Position numbers and translations under genes: made by a program. From Candidatus Woesearchaeota archaeon (GTDB lineage: Archaea > Nanobdellota > Nanobdellia > SCGC-AAA011-G17 > JAGVZF01), in contig JACPNH010000019.1 in NCBI GenBank assembly GCA_016185565.1, forward strand, positions 1 to 39,467: 39,467 bases of DNA, in the 5' to 3' direction. Position 1 is the stretch's first letter. Every line of letters starts with the position of its first letter. The notes under the pieces were generated by a model. It saw only the letters and a program-made list of their open reading frames with translations, ran no database searches and was not told the origin of the DNA. Below are positions 16,056-24,648 of this stretch, in pieces.

Positions 16056-17518
16056 TTTATCTTATTAAATAATATGGGCCCCTTCTTTACCATATAGTGT
16101 TCAATTAATCCAAATTTAGCTTCTTTTAATGAAGAACAACTTGTTCCGAGTTGCATATAAATTTTTCCAGAGGTTTCTGGAATAAAAGGGCTCAACAATA
16201 ATGCAATAATTCTAATGCTTTCGAATAATGAATATAGGTGTTTTTCCTGATCTGTTGGATTCATTGCCCAGAGCTTTTCATCATTTATGTGTTTATTACA
16301 AGATTTCACAAAAGTCCAGATCTCGTTCAAAACTTCTGTTAGTTTGAAATCGTTCATGAAATTTTCTATCTTTTTTACGTCTAATTTAGAGATTAGTTTT
16401 TCATCTATTTTATTTTTCTTTATTTTTCCACTGAAATTCTTTTCTGCTATTGTAAGGACTCTGCTTAACAAATTTCCTAGGTCGTTTGCCAATTCATTAT
16501 TTAGACGGTCTTTTAACGCTTCTTCTGAGAAGTTTCCGTCTTCCCCGAATGGAATTTCACGTATTAGGAAATATCTAATGGCATCTACATGGTATTTTTT
16601 TGCTAATTCGAACGGGTCTATAACATTGCCAACACTTTTACTCATTTTTTCTCCCTTTAAATTTATAAAACCATGGTTTAAAACTTTTGGAAGCTTCAAA
16701 TTAATTGACATTATTATAGAGCCCCATATTACGGTATGTTGCCAAAGGATATCTGGCCCGATCAAATGAGCCCCGGGCCAAAATTCTTTAAATTTTTTGT
16801 TAGGGTAATCTATAGTAGTAAGATAATTTATCAGGGCTTCCACCCAGACAAATTGGCTAAAATTTTTATCTAAGGGAAACTCTAACCCCCATACGTCTTT
16901 TCTTGTGATGCTTAAATCCCTTAAGGGTATCTTCAATCTATTGTATATTTCATTTCTCTTTTTTTGTATAAGAATAAATTCAGGATGTTTTTCTATATGT
17001 TTGATTAATTTTGATTGAAACTCACTCATTTTAAAGAAGTACCCATCTTCTTTTTTGATTTCCAATTCTTTTTTATGCACTGGACATTTTCCTTTTATAA
17101 GATCCTTTTCGGTGTAGAAATTTTCACATTCTACACAATACAATCCTTCATATGAACCTTTATAGATAAAACCATTTTCGTTTATTTTATTGATAATTTT
17201 TTTAACAACATCTTCATGTCTTTTTTCAGTGGTCCTGATAAAATCATCATAACTAATATTATAAACCTTACAAAGATTTAGAAAAAATCTCGAAATATAA
17301 TCTACAAATTCTTTTGGAGTTTTGCCTTGTTTTTCAGCTGCTCTTTGTATTTTTAAGCCATGTTCGTCAGTACCAGTAGAAAAATGTACTTTATATCCCC
17401 CTAATCTTTTCCATCTGGCTATTACATCAGCCAAGATTTTTTCATATAAATGCCCCAGATGTGGTGGCCCAGAGACATAATCTATGGCTGTAGATATAAA
17501 AAAAGTATTTTTAGGCAT
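16052..17518 (-). CDS. metG: Methionyl-tRNA synthetase
   Basis: Class I synthetase that charges methionine onto initiator and elongator tRNA-Met. 488 aa. HLGH (20-23) is the HIGH motif and KMSKS (291-295) is exact. The connective peptide contains one zinc knuckle (CVECENF...KGKCPVHK). The helical anticodon-binding domain follows, and the protein ends without the usual C-terminal tRNA-binding domain, which is encoded separately at 14726-15058. First gene of a four-gene operon; tRNA-Gly lies divergently 44 nt upstream. Confidence 0.97.
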   Translation of the reverse strand: MPKNTFFISTAIDYVSGPPHLGHLYEKILADVIARWKRLGGYKVHFSTGTDEHGLKIQRAAEKQGKTPKEFVDYISRFFLNLCKVYNISYDDFIRTTEKRHEDVVKKIINKINENGFIYKGSYEGLYCVECENFYTEKDLIKGKCPVHKKELEIKKEDGYFFKMSEFQSKLIKHIEKHPEFILIQKKRNEIYNRLKIPLRDLSITRKDVWGLEFPLDKNFSQFVWVEALINYLTTIDYPNKKFKEFWPGAHLIGPDILWQHTVIWGSIIMSINLKLPKVLNHGFINLKGEKMSKSVGNVIDPFELAKKYHVDAIRYFLIREIPFGEDGNFSEEALKDRLNNELANDLGNLLSRVLTIAEKNFSGKIKKNKIDEKLISKLDVKKIENFMNDFKLTEVLNEIWTFVKSCNKHINDEKLWAMNPTDQEKHLYSLFESIRIIALLLSPFIPETSGKIYMQLGTSCSSLKEAKFGLIEHYMVKKGPILFNKIK

Positions 17519-17562
17519 AGGAAAACATTAAAAAAGATATATTATAAAACTTATCATTTTAG

Positions 17563-17635
17563 GCGCCAATAGTTTAGCCTGGTAGAATCGGAGCTTCCCA
17601 AGCTTCTGGCCCGGGTTCAAATCCCGGTTGGCGCA
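17563..17635 (+). tRNA. tRNA-Gly(CCC), no intron
   Basis: Acceptor GCGCCAA/TTGGCGC, D stem GTTT/GAAT with two G-T wobbles, anticodon stem GGAGC/GCTTC around loop TTCCCAA (anticodon CCC), T stem CCGGG/CCCGG with loop TTCAAAT, discriminator A. 73 nt, uninterrupted. It ends 1 nt before the stop of the convergent gene. Confidence 0.9.
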
Positions 17636-17636
17636 T

Positions 17637-18680
17637 TTAGCTGCTAATTCTCGTAGACTTGATAAAGATGTTTTTTTCAAAAGATGGTATGGTATACTTT
17701 TTTTTGTACACTTCTAACCTTCTTATAACACCATTTAGTCTAATATAAATATCACCAGATCTTATTCTTGGTTTATAATAGATCTCAAACTCTTCATCAA
17801 GTAAACCTTTTTGTTGTAATTTATTCTTTTCTTCTTCGTTTTTATAGATTTGAGCTTTTACAAGATCTCCAAATACGGAATTTGTTTTTAAAACCTCGGG
17901 TTTTTCTTTAATAAAAGCATTTATTATGTCGCCGTAAGATGTCCTACTAGTTGATATCATCTGATATAAAATGGTAATATTTTCAAATGGAAATAAAACT
18001 TCTACTGTTTCTTTTGGTTTATCAGTACCTATGACTTTACAAGCATCTTCATATAGCAATCTTTCAAATAAACTGACTCTTCTTTCACCCTCAATCAAGA
18101 CCTTTTGCGCATCTACATAGGTTCTGGAGTTGTATTCAGTGACTGCAGAATAATTCCTCCCTAGAACAATAACAATTAATCTAGGGATCTCTTTAGTTAA
18201 GTCTTCGGGTTTAATGATTCCTAAACTTTGCAGTATTCCTTCTTTTCCTATTAGAAAATTTTGTAGATCTTCATTTATTTTTTTCATAATCTCATCTACC
18301 AAGATATACGGTTCATTCTCTATAGTTATTATGCCCTCCCTAGATATTTGCTTTTGATATTGATCTAAAAGAAATTTTAAATAATTATCAAATTCGACAC
18401 CAACTTCCTTATATGAGCTAATCTTCTTCTGAGGTGTTGTTGTTACAATAAATTCTAAATCTTCACTTATTTTTATGCTATCTTTTTTTCTTTCTGGAGG
18501 TCTGTTGGTATCCGAATACGGCAATGTTGAAAACACCCCAGTTTTAAATTCTTCACAGATTCTTCTTTCTATTTGTTTAGATTCGTCTCCCCAACTTAAA
18601 AATCTTAATAAATTTCTTTCAGTAAGCGTATTTAGTTCTGGTGGCAATTCTATCTCTAATTGCGTTAGTAGCTGTGCCAT
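17637..18680 (-). CDS. Hypothetical protein, lineage-specific
   Basis: 347 aa, not recognised. No membrane segment, signal peptide or metal-binding cysteine pattern. Charged and mixed alpha/beta; the C-terminal part (RSGDIYIRLNGVIRRLEVYK) looks beta-rich. It lies alone between tRNA-Gly and tRNA-Val on the opposite strand to tRNA-Gly. No function is offered. Confidence 0.75.
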   Translation of the reverse strand: MAQLLTQLEIELPPELNTLTERNLLRFLSWGDESKQIERRICEEFKTGVFSTLPYSDTNRPPERKKDSIKISEDLEFIVTTTPQKKISSYKEVGVEFDNYLKFLLDQYQKQISREGIITIENEPYILVDEIMKKINEDLQNFLIGKEGILQSLGIIKPEDLTKEIPRLIVIVLGRNYSAVTEYNSRTYVDAQKVLIEGERRVSLFERLLYEDACKVIGTDKPKETVEVLFPFENITILYQMISTSRTSYGDIINAFIKEKPEVLKTNSVFGDLVKAQIYKNEEEKNKLQQKGLLDEEFEIYYKPRIRSGDIYIRLNGVIRRLEVYKKKYTIPSFEKNIFIKSTRISS

Positions 18681-18723
18681 AATATAATAAGGTTAGAAAA
18701 TATTTTAAAATGATAGGTTTAAA

Positions 18724-18827
18724 TGGGCCCGGGCAGATTCGAACTGCCGACCTCCACCTTGTAAGGGTGGCGTCATTTGCGGGTTTCTTATTTTTAATTA
18801 TTAAACTAACCGCTAGACTACGAGCCC
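18724..18827 (-). tRNA. tRNA-Val(TAC) with a 31-nt D-loop intron
   Basis: Read on the minus strand: acceptor GGGCTCG/CGGGCCC, anticodon stem CCACC/GGTGG around CTTACAA (anticodon TAC), T stem GGCAG/CTGCC with loop TTCGAAT, A73. The D loop holds an intron at 18777-18807. Its junction is a textbook bulge-helix-bulge: GCGG pairs with CCGC, flanked by bulges TTA and AAA, and GTTT/AAAC forms the inner helix. Removing it gives a 73-nt tRNA-Val with a normal D arm. Confidence 0.93.
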
Positions 18828-18881
18828 TTTATATGCTGTAGAAAAAGCAAATTTAGAGGTTTTTAAAGATTTTGATAATTG

Positions 18882-19403
18882 TTATCGTAGTTTTTTAACT
18901 CTTCCAAATGTTCTTATCGTACTTTTTGATTCTAAAGTCCTATTTATTATTTTATTTCTTTTATTTTTATCTAAGAAGTACAAAATAGAAGTGGTTGAAA
19001 TTCTCTTGCTTCGTTTATATTCAGGCTCATCAGATTCCAGTCCTATTGTTCTAATTTCTATTTCATCAGGGACATTATAACATTCTCTAATTGCATCCTC
19101 TAATGTGGCATGTTTAATGCCAAATGGCTGTTGTTGTTGTATCCTTCTAAATAAGTCCTTGAACCTTTCCGTTCCGGGATTTGGTGCAAATGGGGTATAA
19201 CCTAAATAAGTAAGTAAATTAGACTCTATCAATATTGGGTATTTTTCTAAGGTATGGAACAAGGCATTAGTCACAGCGTTATAATTTATAGATTCTATAA
19301 GCTTTCTCTCGCTTATTCTTCTTACATCACTATAATTTGGAAATTTAAATCCATATACAGTTGCTTTCTTTGCAAATATTTCATATGCATCGCTATTTTC
19401 CAT
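18882..19403 (-). CDS. Hypothetical protein, lineage-specific
   Basis: 173 aa, not recognised. Basic protein without membrane segments; N-terminal part predicted helical, C-terminal 60 residues rich in R, K, S and T, which might bind nucleic acid. No operon partner is obvious: the upstream gene starts 69 nt away with its own A+T-rich leader. Confidence 0.65.
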   Translation of the reverse strand: MENSDAYEIFAKKATVYGFKFPNYSDVRRISERKLIESINYNAVTNALFHTLEKYPILIESNLLTYLGYTPFAPNPGTERFKDLFRRIQQQQPFGIKHATLEDAIRECYNVPDEIEIRTIGLESDEPEYKRSKRISTTSILYFLDKNKRNKIINRTLESKSTIRTFGRVKKLR

Positions 19404-19472
19404 TTTCTTAGTCTAAGATATTATGTTTTTAAAACTATATTTTATAGTATATAAATTTTTCTATTATCAGTC

Positions 19473-20072
19473 TTATCCGAAAATAATTGCTCTGTTGTCT
19501 CTTTTACATTTAGTTTTTACTTGTAAAAAGATTTCTTTCATTAGTTTTTCGTTTATTCTTAATGTTTGTCCTGTTAGTGTGTTATTCCAGAGATATAGAT
19601 TATTGCCGTAGCCATACAAAAGAATGTAATCGGGAATGGTTCTAACACGCAATAAAGGACCCATATTTACTCTTAATAAAACTACTTTATTCTTTTTTAA
19701 CGCCTCTTTGATTTCATCTAAAGAAAAGTCCCTGACTTCTACTAAATTTTTTTTCTTTGCTTCATCAAGGTTCAAATCAGAGAAGAATTTTGTATCATAA
19801 ATTTCTTTTTTTGTAAATAACTTAAATTTATATATTTTTGGAAGCTTGTATTGGGGGTCTTCTACTATGACTTTTGAGGATATTTTATAGCTATTTGTTA
19901 TTATAACAGATCTAAAAATACAGGCTCCTCTAGTAGGCAATAATACAATTTCCCTCCAAATTTTGAATTCATTTTCTCTATTAACTTTGAAGTTTTGATT
20001 AAAATGATTTATAATTAGCATTATCGCAGAAGCAAGTCCCGTAAATTTTGTTGTTTGTTTATAATTTTGCAT
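19473..20072 (-). CDS. C39-like protein lacking the catalytic residues
   Basis: 199 aa. The N-terminus KQTTKFTGLASAIMLI lines up with the C39-type QTTxYTCGPASLxM, keeping the oxyanion glutamine (Q6) but missing the cysteine. The C-terminal IPDYILLYGYGNNLYLWNN lines up with the GHxVVVxGYxxxxVxxxDP region, with D148 in place of His and N163/N164 in place of Asp. The fold is therefore probably kept while catalysis is lost, suggesting a binding or regulatory protein. The alignment is from memory of the family. Compare the intact-looking relative at 12938-13510. Confidence 0.55.
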   Translation of the reverse strand: MQNYKQTTKFTGLASAIMLIINHFNQNFKVNRENEFKIWREIVLLPTRGACIFRSVIITNSYKISSKVIVEDPQYKLPKIYKFKLFTKKEIYDTKFFSDLNLDEAKKKNLVEVRDFSLDEIKEALKKNKVVLLRVNMGPLLRVRTIPDYILLYGYGNNLYLWNNTLTGQTLRINEKLMKEIFLQVKTKCKRDNRAIIFG

Positions 20073-20106
20073 GTTAATATTGATGATAAAGGAATATACT
20101 TAAATT

Positions 20107-20820
20107 TTATTTTATAAATATTATTATATTTCCACGACCTTTTTTTATTTTTTTTATATTCTCTTCAGATTCAAGTTGTGTAAGTATTAAAGAGACTTTT
20201 GCTTCAGACAGCATTAACTTTTTTCTTAGATCTTTTTGACTTACTCTTTTTTCTTCTTTGATAATGGAATATGCCCTTTCTAGGAATTCGTCTTTTAATT
20301 CTGGTTCTTTTGTTTCTAATTTTTCTAAATTTTTGTTTATTTCTTCGGATTTTTTAATTGTTTTTCTGAAACTAGAAATTAAATATACTACAACAAATAA
20401 AGAAATGACAGAAAGGATGATGAGCAAGACTGAGAAGTTGCCATTCTCTTTTTGATAGTATTCAGCTAGAGGTATATCAAGCTCGGAGATATTTTCATCT
20501 TCTAAGTAAGGAAATAGGATTAGGTCTAGATTGTAATCCCCGTTTGCATCTTCGATAGTTATGTCTTCTTGTGCGAAATGTTCAAGTGCATTATTTTTTA
20601 TGTAAAAAGCTTTTATAATATAATTTCCAGGGGCTAGATTAAAACTATAGCCTGAATCCTTTACTATCATCGATTGCTTTGGGATGGTGTTTATTTCTAC
20701 TATCGTGTTCGAAAGCTTATTAAAGTTAATGTCGTATATATCTCCATGTACTACTGCAGCCATCGTTGCTTTTGAGAAAATTATTATCAATATCAGCAAT
20801 AGATTCAGTTTTTTCAGCAT
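20107..20820 (-). CDS. Membrane-anchored winged-helix protein with extracellular Ig-like domain
   Basis: 237 aa. Signal peptide (about 1-21), an extracytoplasmic beta-sandwich resembling carboxypeptidase-regulatory/Ig-like domains (about 22-110, LAPGNYIIKAFYI), one membrane helix (about 131-151), a charged linker, and a C-terminal MarR-like winged helix (about 175-237, VSQKDLRKKLMLSEAKVSLI). This layout is known in archaea for membrane-bound one-component regulators that could pass an outside signal directly to DNA. The target is unknown; the secreted-protein cluster starts divergently about 225 nt away. Confidence 0.85.
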   Translation of the reverse strand: MLKKLNLLLILIIIFSKATMAAVVHGDIYDINFNKLSNTIVEINTIPKQSMIVKDSGYSFNLAPGNYIIKAFYIKNNALEHFAQEDITIEDANGDYNLDLILFPYLEDENISELDIPLAEYYQKENGNFSVLLIILSVISLFVVVYLISSFRKTIKKSEEINKNLEKLETKEPELKDEFLERAYSIIKEEKRVSQKDLRKKLMLSEAKVSLILTQLESEENIKKIKKGRGNIIIFIK

Positions 20821-20967
20821 AAAAATAAACTATAATCATAATTATAAAAACCTTACTATGAAACTGACTAGTAAGTATAAAAAGTTTAAATAATTCCAAA
20901 ATAAAGAAAAAGAGCAATATTTTTCCTATTTTTAAAATTATAAAGTAAAATTACCCTAATTTTTGCG

Positions 20968-20986
20968 TTGTAAAGCATTGTAAAGC
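20968..20986. repeat. Tandem TTGTAAAGC repeat upstream of secreted-protein cluster
   Basis: TTGTAAAGC occurs at 20968-20976 and again at 20978-20986, a 10-bp period that places both copies on one DNA face; the second runs into the palindrome AAAGCTTT. It lies about 25 nt before the TATA box at 21012-21020, in the intergenic region shared with the membrane winged-helix gene, so it is a candidate regulator site. Confidence 0.4.
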
Positions 20987-21011
20987 TTTAAAATAAGAAT
21001 GTTGAAAGTAT

Positions 21012-21020
21012 ATTTATAAA
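21012..21020 (+). promoter_or_regulatory. TATA box for small ORF and secreted-protein cluster
   Basis: ATTTATAAA-like box ending near 21020, about 25-30 nt before the ATG at 21045, supporting that start and a leaderless message. Confidence 0.55.
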
Positions 21021-21044
21021 TAAACTCTGCAAACATACTGTAAA

Positions 21045-21152
21045 ATGAATTTAGAAAAATTTATCAAAATAGGCAGAGGGGCTTGGTTTGAAACAATTAA
21101 CGAATTAGATACTTTAATAGAAAAAATAAAAAATACGGAGGAGAGAAGATGA
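21045..21152 (+). CDS. Small ORF (35 aa) coupled to secreted coiled-coil protein
   Basis: 35 codons beginning MNLEKFIKIGRG and ending in ERR. It has a well-placed TATA box, and its TGA overlaps the next gene's ATG (ATGA at 21149). That, with a GGAGG at 21137-21141 inside it, suggests real translational coupling. Predicted amphipathic helix; function unknown. Confidence 0.5.
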   Translation: MNLEKFIKIGRGAWFETINELDTLIEKIKNTEERR

Positions 21153-21910
21153 AAAAGTTTATTTCAACATTTATTATTGTGCTTTTTCTTGCTAGTTTAA
21201 TGCCATTAAGTATTTTTGCTGACAGATCAGATGATGCAGCTAGCAATTCTGGTCCTGGAAAATTAATGCTCAGATTTAGCGATGATAATGTAGATAAAAA
21301 TGACGTAGATGAAAAAGAAGAAACTGAAATGAGGATGAAGTTGAGAAAAGAGGTGGTTGAAGACTCTGACTTTAAAGAACGCATATTGAAAGAAGAAGAG
21401 AAATCTAGACTTAGAGAAAATTCCATGAAACATCAGGAGCTTTTTAAGGTTGGCAAGCTAAAAGCAGACGAATTCAGGATAAGACTTGAAACAAATAAAA
21501 CAAAGATAAAAGAATGCAGAGAGAAAGACACAGAAGCATGCAGATTAATAAAAAAAGGATCATTTGAGATTGCCCAAAATTACTTGTTAAACATTATAGA
21601 TGCATTGATTAATCATCTAAAGTTTGTTAAAGAAAAAGTTCAAGGATCCGAAGAATTGTCAGAACAAGATGTTAAAGAGAGCGTTTCTAGAATTGATGCC
21701 TTAATAGGCAAGCTAGAAGATTTGAAAACCAAAGTTAGTCAAGCTACTACAAGAGATCAGATAATAGAGTTAAACTCACAACTAAGACAATTAATGAAGG
21801 ATGTCAAGGCGGATTCAGACCTTAGCATAGAGCATATAAGGCATAAGAGAATCGGGGAGATCTTAGAGAGAGCAGAGCACTTGGAGGCAAAGTTAGCAAG
21901 GATACAATAA
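21149..21910 (+). CDS. Secreted helical/coiled-coil protein, probably 5' part of a frameshifted gene
   Basis: 253 aa with a clear signal peptide (about 1-24, hydrophobic core IIVLFLASLMPLSIFA), then a long charged helical region (about 60-253) typical of coiled coils. The start follows GGAGG at 7 nt. The reading ends in ...LEAKLARIQ at 21910, while an open frame shifted by one base continues in the same helical style (see 21933-22625). The helix and the secreted domain are therefore probably one original protein broken by an indel near 21897-21910. Confidence 0.75.
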   Translation: MKKFISTFIIVLFLASLMPLSIFADRSDDAASNSGPGKLMLRFSDDNVDKNDVDEKEETEMRMKLRKEVVEDSDFKERILKEEEKSRLRENSMKHQELFKVGKLKADEFRIRLETNKTKIKECREKDTEACRLIKKGSFEIAQNYLLNIIDALINHLKFVKEKVQGSEELSEQDVKESVSRIDALIGKLEDLKTKVSQATTRDQIIELNSQLRQLMKDVKADSDLSIEHIRHKRIGEILERAEHLEAKLARIQ

Positions 21911-21932
21911 TTCTGAGCAAAGGCGTATTTTA

Positions 21933-22625
21933 GTGAGAGAAGCTCATGAACTATTAAAAAGTGCTCATCAGGACTTAAAAGACGCCCATAACGTATTAAA
22001 GCAAATTTTTAGGCTTTTGAAGGGCATTGATAAAAAAATAGATTTTAATAAGGACGAATGCTGGGGCGATAGACCATTGTTCAGGCCAGGAAAAGATCTT
22101 GGTTACTTCATATGGCAAAGTACTTGTAATGACAGAACTTGGGTTATAGCCTGGAGCGGCGATGGTAGACTAGTCAACTTAGGCAATATGACATCAGGCA
22201 ACACCACACAATCAAATGGAACAAATGCAACCTCATTGCATCACATGACCGGAACTATTACAACTGACGGTGAATTTAAGGATGTCGAAGCAAAGAAATT
22301 TGAAAGTAATGACAAAATAAATATAACAGCTAACAACACAATAACATTTGATGCATTTGTTTTAAATCACTTTGATGAGATAAGGTTTAAAACAACAGGA
22401 ACACAAGTTACATTTGACTTGTTTGTGGACGGAGAAAGAAAAACCAGTTTAGTATATATGGGAAAGAATTGGACTAATCCAAGTTCAATTCCATTTACAC
22501 TACAAGGTACAGTATTATTAACAGCTACATGTACGACTGGTCAGTTTTTAGTAAATGGAGTTTGTACTACAATTCCTCCTAGCGGTGGCGGTGGAGATGA
22601 TGACAACAAAGACAAACTCGATTAA
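21933..22625 (+). CDS. Secreted-type domain lacking its own signal peptide, probably 3' part of a frameshifted gene
   Basis: About 230 aa from a GTG; the frame is open from 21897 with no good start or ribosome site. A helical beginning (REAHELLKSAHQDLKDAHN) continues the style of the upstream protein. A Trp-rich stretch, a threonine/asparagine-rich beta region and a GGGG-DDD tail with spaced cysteines (TCTTGQFLVNGVCTT) follow, as in archaeal surface proteins. Without a signal peptide it would not be exported alone, which supports a frameshift or programmed slippage. Confidence 0.65.
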   Translation: MREAHELLKSAHQDLKDAHNVLKQIFRLLKGIDKKIDFNKDECWGDRPLFRPGKDLGYFIWQSTCNDRTWVIAWSGDGRLVNLGNMTSGNTTQSNGTNATSLHHMTGTITTDGEFKDVEAKKFESNDKINITANNTITFDAFVLNHFDEIRFKTTGTQVTFDLFVDGERKTSLVYMGKNWTNPSSIPFTLQGTVLLTATCTTGQFLVNGVCTTIPPSGGGGDDDNKDKLD

Positions 22626-22675
22626 CTTCATATTTTTATTAACGAAAAAGATATAAATACAAGAAATTTACAAGA

Positions 22676-22909
22676 ATGAAGATGAAGAGAGTCGCAATAT
22701 TACTTTTTGTTTTAATAAGTGCAATTTTTATAGCGGGATGTAATGGTCAAAAGGATAAAATTTCTGATAACAATGATGCGTTAATTAAAGATACCAACAC
22801 ACAATCCCAGGAATCGCCACCAGAGCTATTAACAAGTGACATAGACAAAGATTTGGATAACACTGATTTGGATAATCTAAATGTGAATTTGGATACTGAG
22901 GCGATTTAG
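22676..22909 (+). CDS. Small lipoprotein
   Basis: 77 aa. Signal peptide with lipobox FIAGC (cysteine at about residue 22), then an unstructured Asp/Asn/Ser-rich tail containing repeated DLDNxDLDNLN segments. The mature part is only about 55 residues. TATA-like ATATAAAT lies about 25 nt upstream, so it is transcribed on its own. Function unknown. Confidence 0.75.
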   Translation: MKMKRVAILLFVLISAIFIAGCNGQKDKISDNNDALIKDTNTQSQESPPELLTSDIDKDLDNTDLDNLNVNLDTEAI

Positions 22910-23032
22910 ATTTTCTTTAATTTTTTTCTATAATCTATGTAAAGTTTGGTTAGCTTTACTAGAGACTCTTTATTATTTCTGAGTCGCTTATATTCGCCAG
23001 GCAACCACAATTCCTTGTAAATACTTTCTTTT

Positions 23033-23608
23033 TCATTTTGATATTTTTGTTATTTCCTCTAGTACAATAGGCAATTTTTTTATTCCGTCAGAACCGCTGA
23101 AATGTCCTTTATTTTTTTCTATAATTATTTTACTGCCTAAATTTTTCCTTAAAATTTCTGAATCTTCTACATATACAAAATAATCATTGTTAGAAAAAAT
23201 AGAGGTTATGTCTTTTGTATGGAGCAAAACCTTTGTAAAATCTATCTTTCTTTCAATCCAAGGTTTTGCTATTTCAACTTCTTCTCTAGTTTCGTACATC
23301 TTTAATCTAAACCAAGGTGCCACAAGTATTAGCTTTCCAACTTTAATATCACTTTTCAACCCTTGGAGGTATCTTAGGATAGTTTGACAACCAATACTAT
23401 GGCCAACAAAGCTTGTGTTAAAATCAGGATTTTTAACTATATACCTTAGATTTTCTACCCAATTCTCTATTGTAGGATTATCAGTTTCTGGCATAGAAGG
23501 AATATAAACTTCAAATCCTTTATTTACTAGTTCTTCTTTTAACCAAGGAAACCAGCCTTCTTCAGGATTTCCGCCCCACCCATGTATTATGAAGACTTTT
23601 CTTACCAT
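23033..23608 (-). CDS. RBBP9/YdeN-type alpha/beta hydrolase
   Basis: 191 aa, compact alpha/beta hydrolase. The oxyanion segment HGWGGNPEEGW (residues 9-19), nucleophile elbow GHSIG (Ser about 70), an acidic residue in SNNDYFVYVED and His in NKGHFSG form the expected triad. The RBBP9/YdeN family are serine hydrolases of mostly unknown substrate. Divergent from deoxyhypusine synthase with a short shared promoter region. Confidence 0.88.
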   Translation of the reverse strand: MVRKVFIIHGWGGNPEEGWFPWLKEELVNKGFEVYIPSMPETDNPTIENWVENLRYIVKNPDFNTSFVGHSIGCQTILRYLQGLKSDIKVGKLILVAPWFRLKMYETREEVEIAKPWIERKIDFTKVLLHTKDITSIFSNNDYFVYVEDSEILRKNLGSKIIIEKNKGHFSGSDGIKKLPIVLEEITKISK

Positions 23609-23630
23609 GTTATGGAACTAAAACCAATTG

Positions 23631-23639
23631 TTTATAAAT
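23631..23639 (+). promoter_or_regulatory. TATA box for deoxyhypusine synthase
   Basis: TTTATAAAT about 25 nt before the ATG at 23660; because TTTATAAA is self-complementary it could also serve the divergent hydrolase gene starting at 23608. Confidence 0.55.
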
Positions 23640-23659
23640 CTTTATTTTTCTAAAGTTTT

Positions 23660-24568
23660 ATGGAAAAAATAAGACCTTTTAGATATGGTAAAGATACTTC
23701 AATTAATAATTTGGTAAAGCAGTTTGAGAAATTAGGATTTCAAGCAAATAAATTGGCGAATACTGCAAATATTATTGGGTTAATGATTAAGGATAAAGAT
23801 TGTAAGGTATTTTTAGGGGTTGCCGGGGCATTAGTTCCAAGTGGCATGAAGGAAATTTTAATTGACATGCTTAATAATGACTGGATTGATGTTTTGGTTA
23901 TTACTGGTGCTAATCTAACACATGATCTAGTAGAGGACCTTGGGTATAGCCATTTTTTAGGGCATGAGTCTATGAATGATGAGGAATTAAACAAAAAAGG
24001 GCTAGTAAGGATGTACAACATCTTAATGCCAAACAAAGTATATGAAAAATTGGAAGAGTTTTTTAAAAGTAATTGGAATGAAATAAGCAAGCAAAATAAT
24101 GTTAAGGACTTTTTATGGACTTTAGGGAAGTTAAGCCCTGGAAATGGGATATTAAAAACATGTTTCAATAAAAAAATACCAATATTTAGTCCGGCTATTT
24201 CTGATTCTGGCATAGGCTTGATGATGTGGGGTCAATTAAGCCAGGGTAAAAGGGCAGAAATCAAGGCTTTTGAGGATTTAAAAGAGATTTTAGACATTGC
24301 ATGGACTACCAAAAGAACAGGGGTTATTTATTTGGGAGGAGGAACTTCTAAGAATTATATACAGCAGGCAATGCAATTTTCAAAAGAGGCTTATTATGGA
24401 GTGCAAATCACAATGGACAGGCAAGAATTTGGAGGAAGCTCTGGGGCTGAACTTAAAGAAGGCATATCTTGGGGTAAATTAAGCCCGAAGGCAAGGCATA
24501 TTAATCTGGCTTGCGACATCACAATAGCTCTGCCTTTAATATATTGTGCTTTGAAAGAAAGAATTTAG
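23660..24568 (+). CDS. dys: Deoxyhypusine synthase
   Basis: Transfers the aminobutyl group of spermidine to a lysine of aIF5A, the first step of hypusine formation. 302 aa, near the usual length. It shows the NAD-binding stretch VLVITGANLTHDLVEDLG, SDSGIGLMMWGQ, LGGGTSKNYIQQA and the active-site segment ELKEGISWGKL with catalytic K273. The substrate aIF5A is not in the window. Single gene with its own TATA box. Confidence 0.96.
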   Translation: MEKIRPFRYGKDTSINNLVKQFEKLGFQANKLANTANIIGLMIKDKDCKVFLGVAGALVPSGMKEILIDMLNNDWIDVLVITGANLTHDLVEDLGYSHFLGHESMNDEELNKKGLVRMYNILMPNKVYEKLEEFFKSNWNEISKQNNVKDFLWTLGKLSPGNGILKTCFNKKIPIFSPAISDSGIGLMMWGQLSQGKRAEIKAFEDLKEILDIAWTTKRTGVIYLGGGTSKNYIQQAMQFSKEAYYGVQITMDRQEFGGSSGAELKEGISWGKLSPKARHINLACDITIALPLIYCALKERI

Positions 24569-24648
24569 CATTATTTCTTGTCTAGTTCTTACAAATATTT
24601 ATATATTAGTATAACTTAGATTTTATTGGAATTGGAGGTGTGTACTCT

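Noticed and set aside
22906-23042. Minus-strand short frame (ends YIDYRKKLKKI) after the alpha/beta hydrolase
   Set aside because: Protein-like composition but no ATG and no ribosome site; could be a C-terminal extension only by a frameshift.
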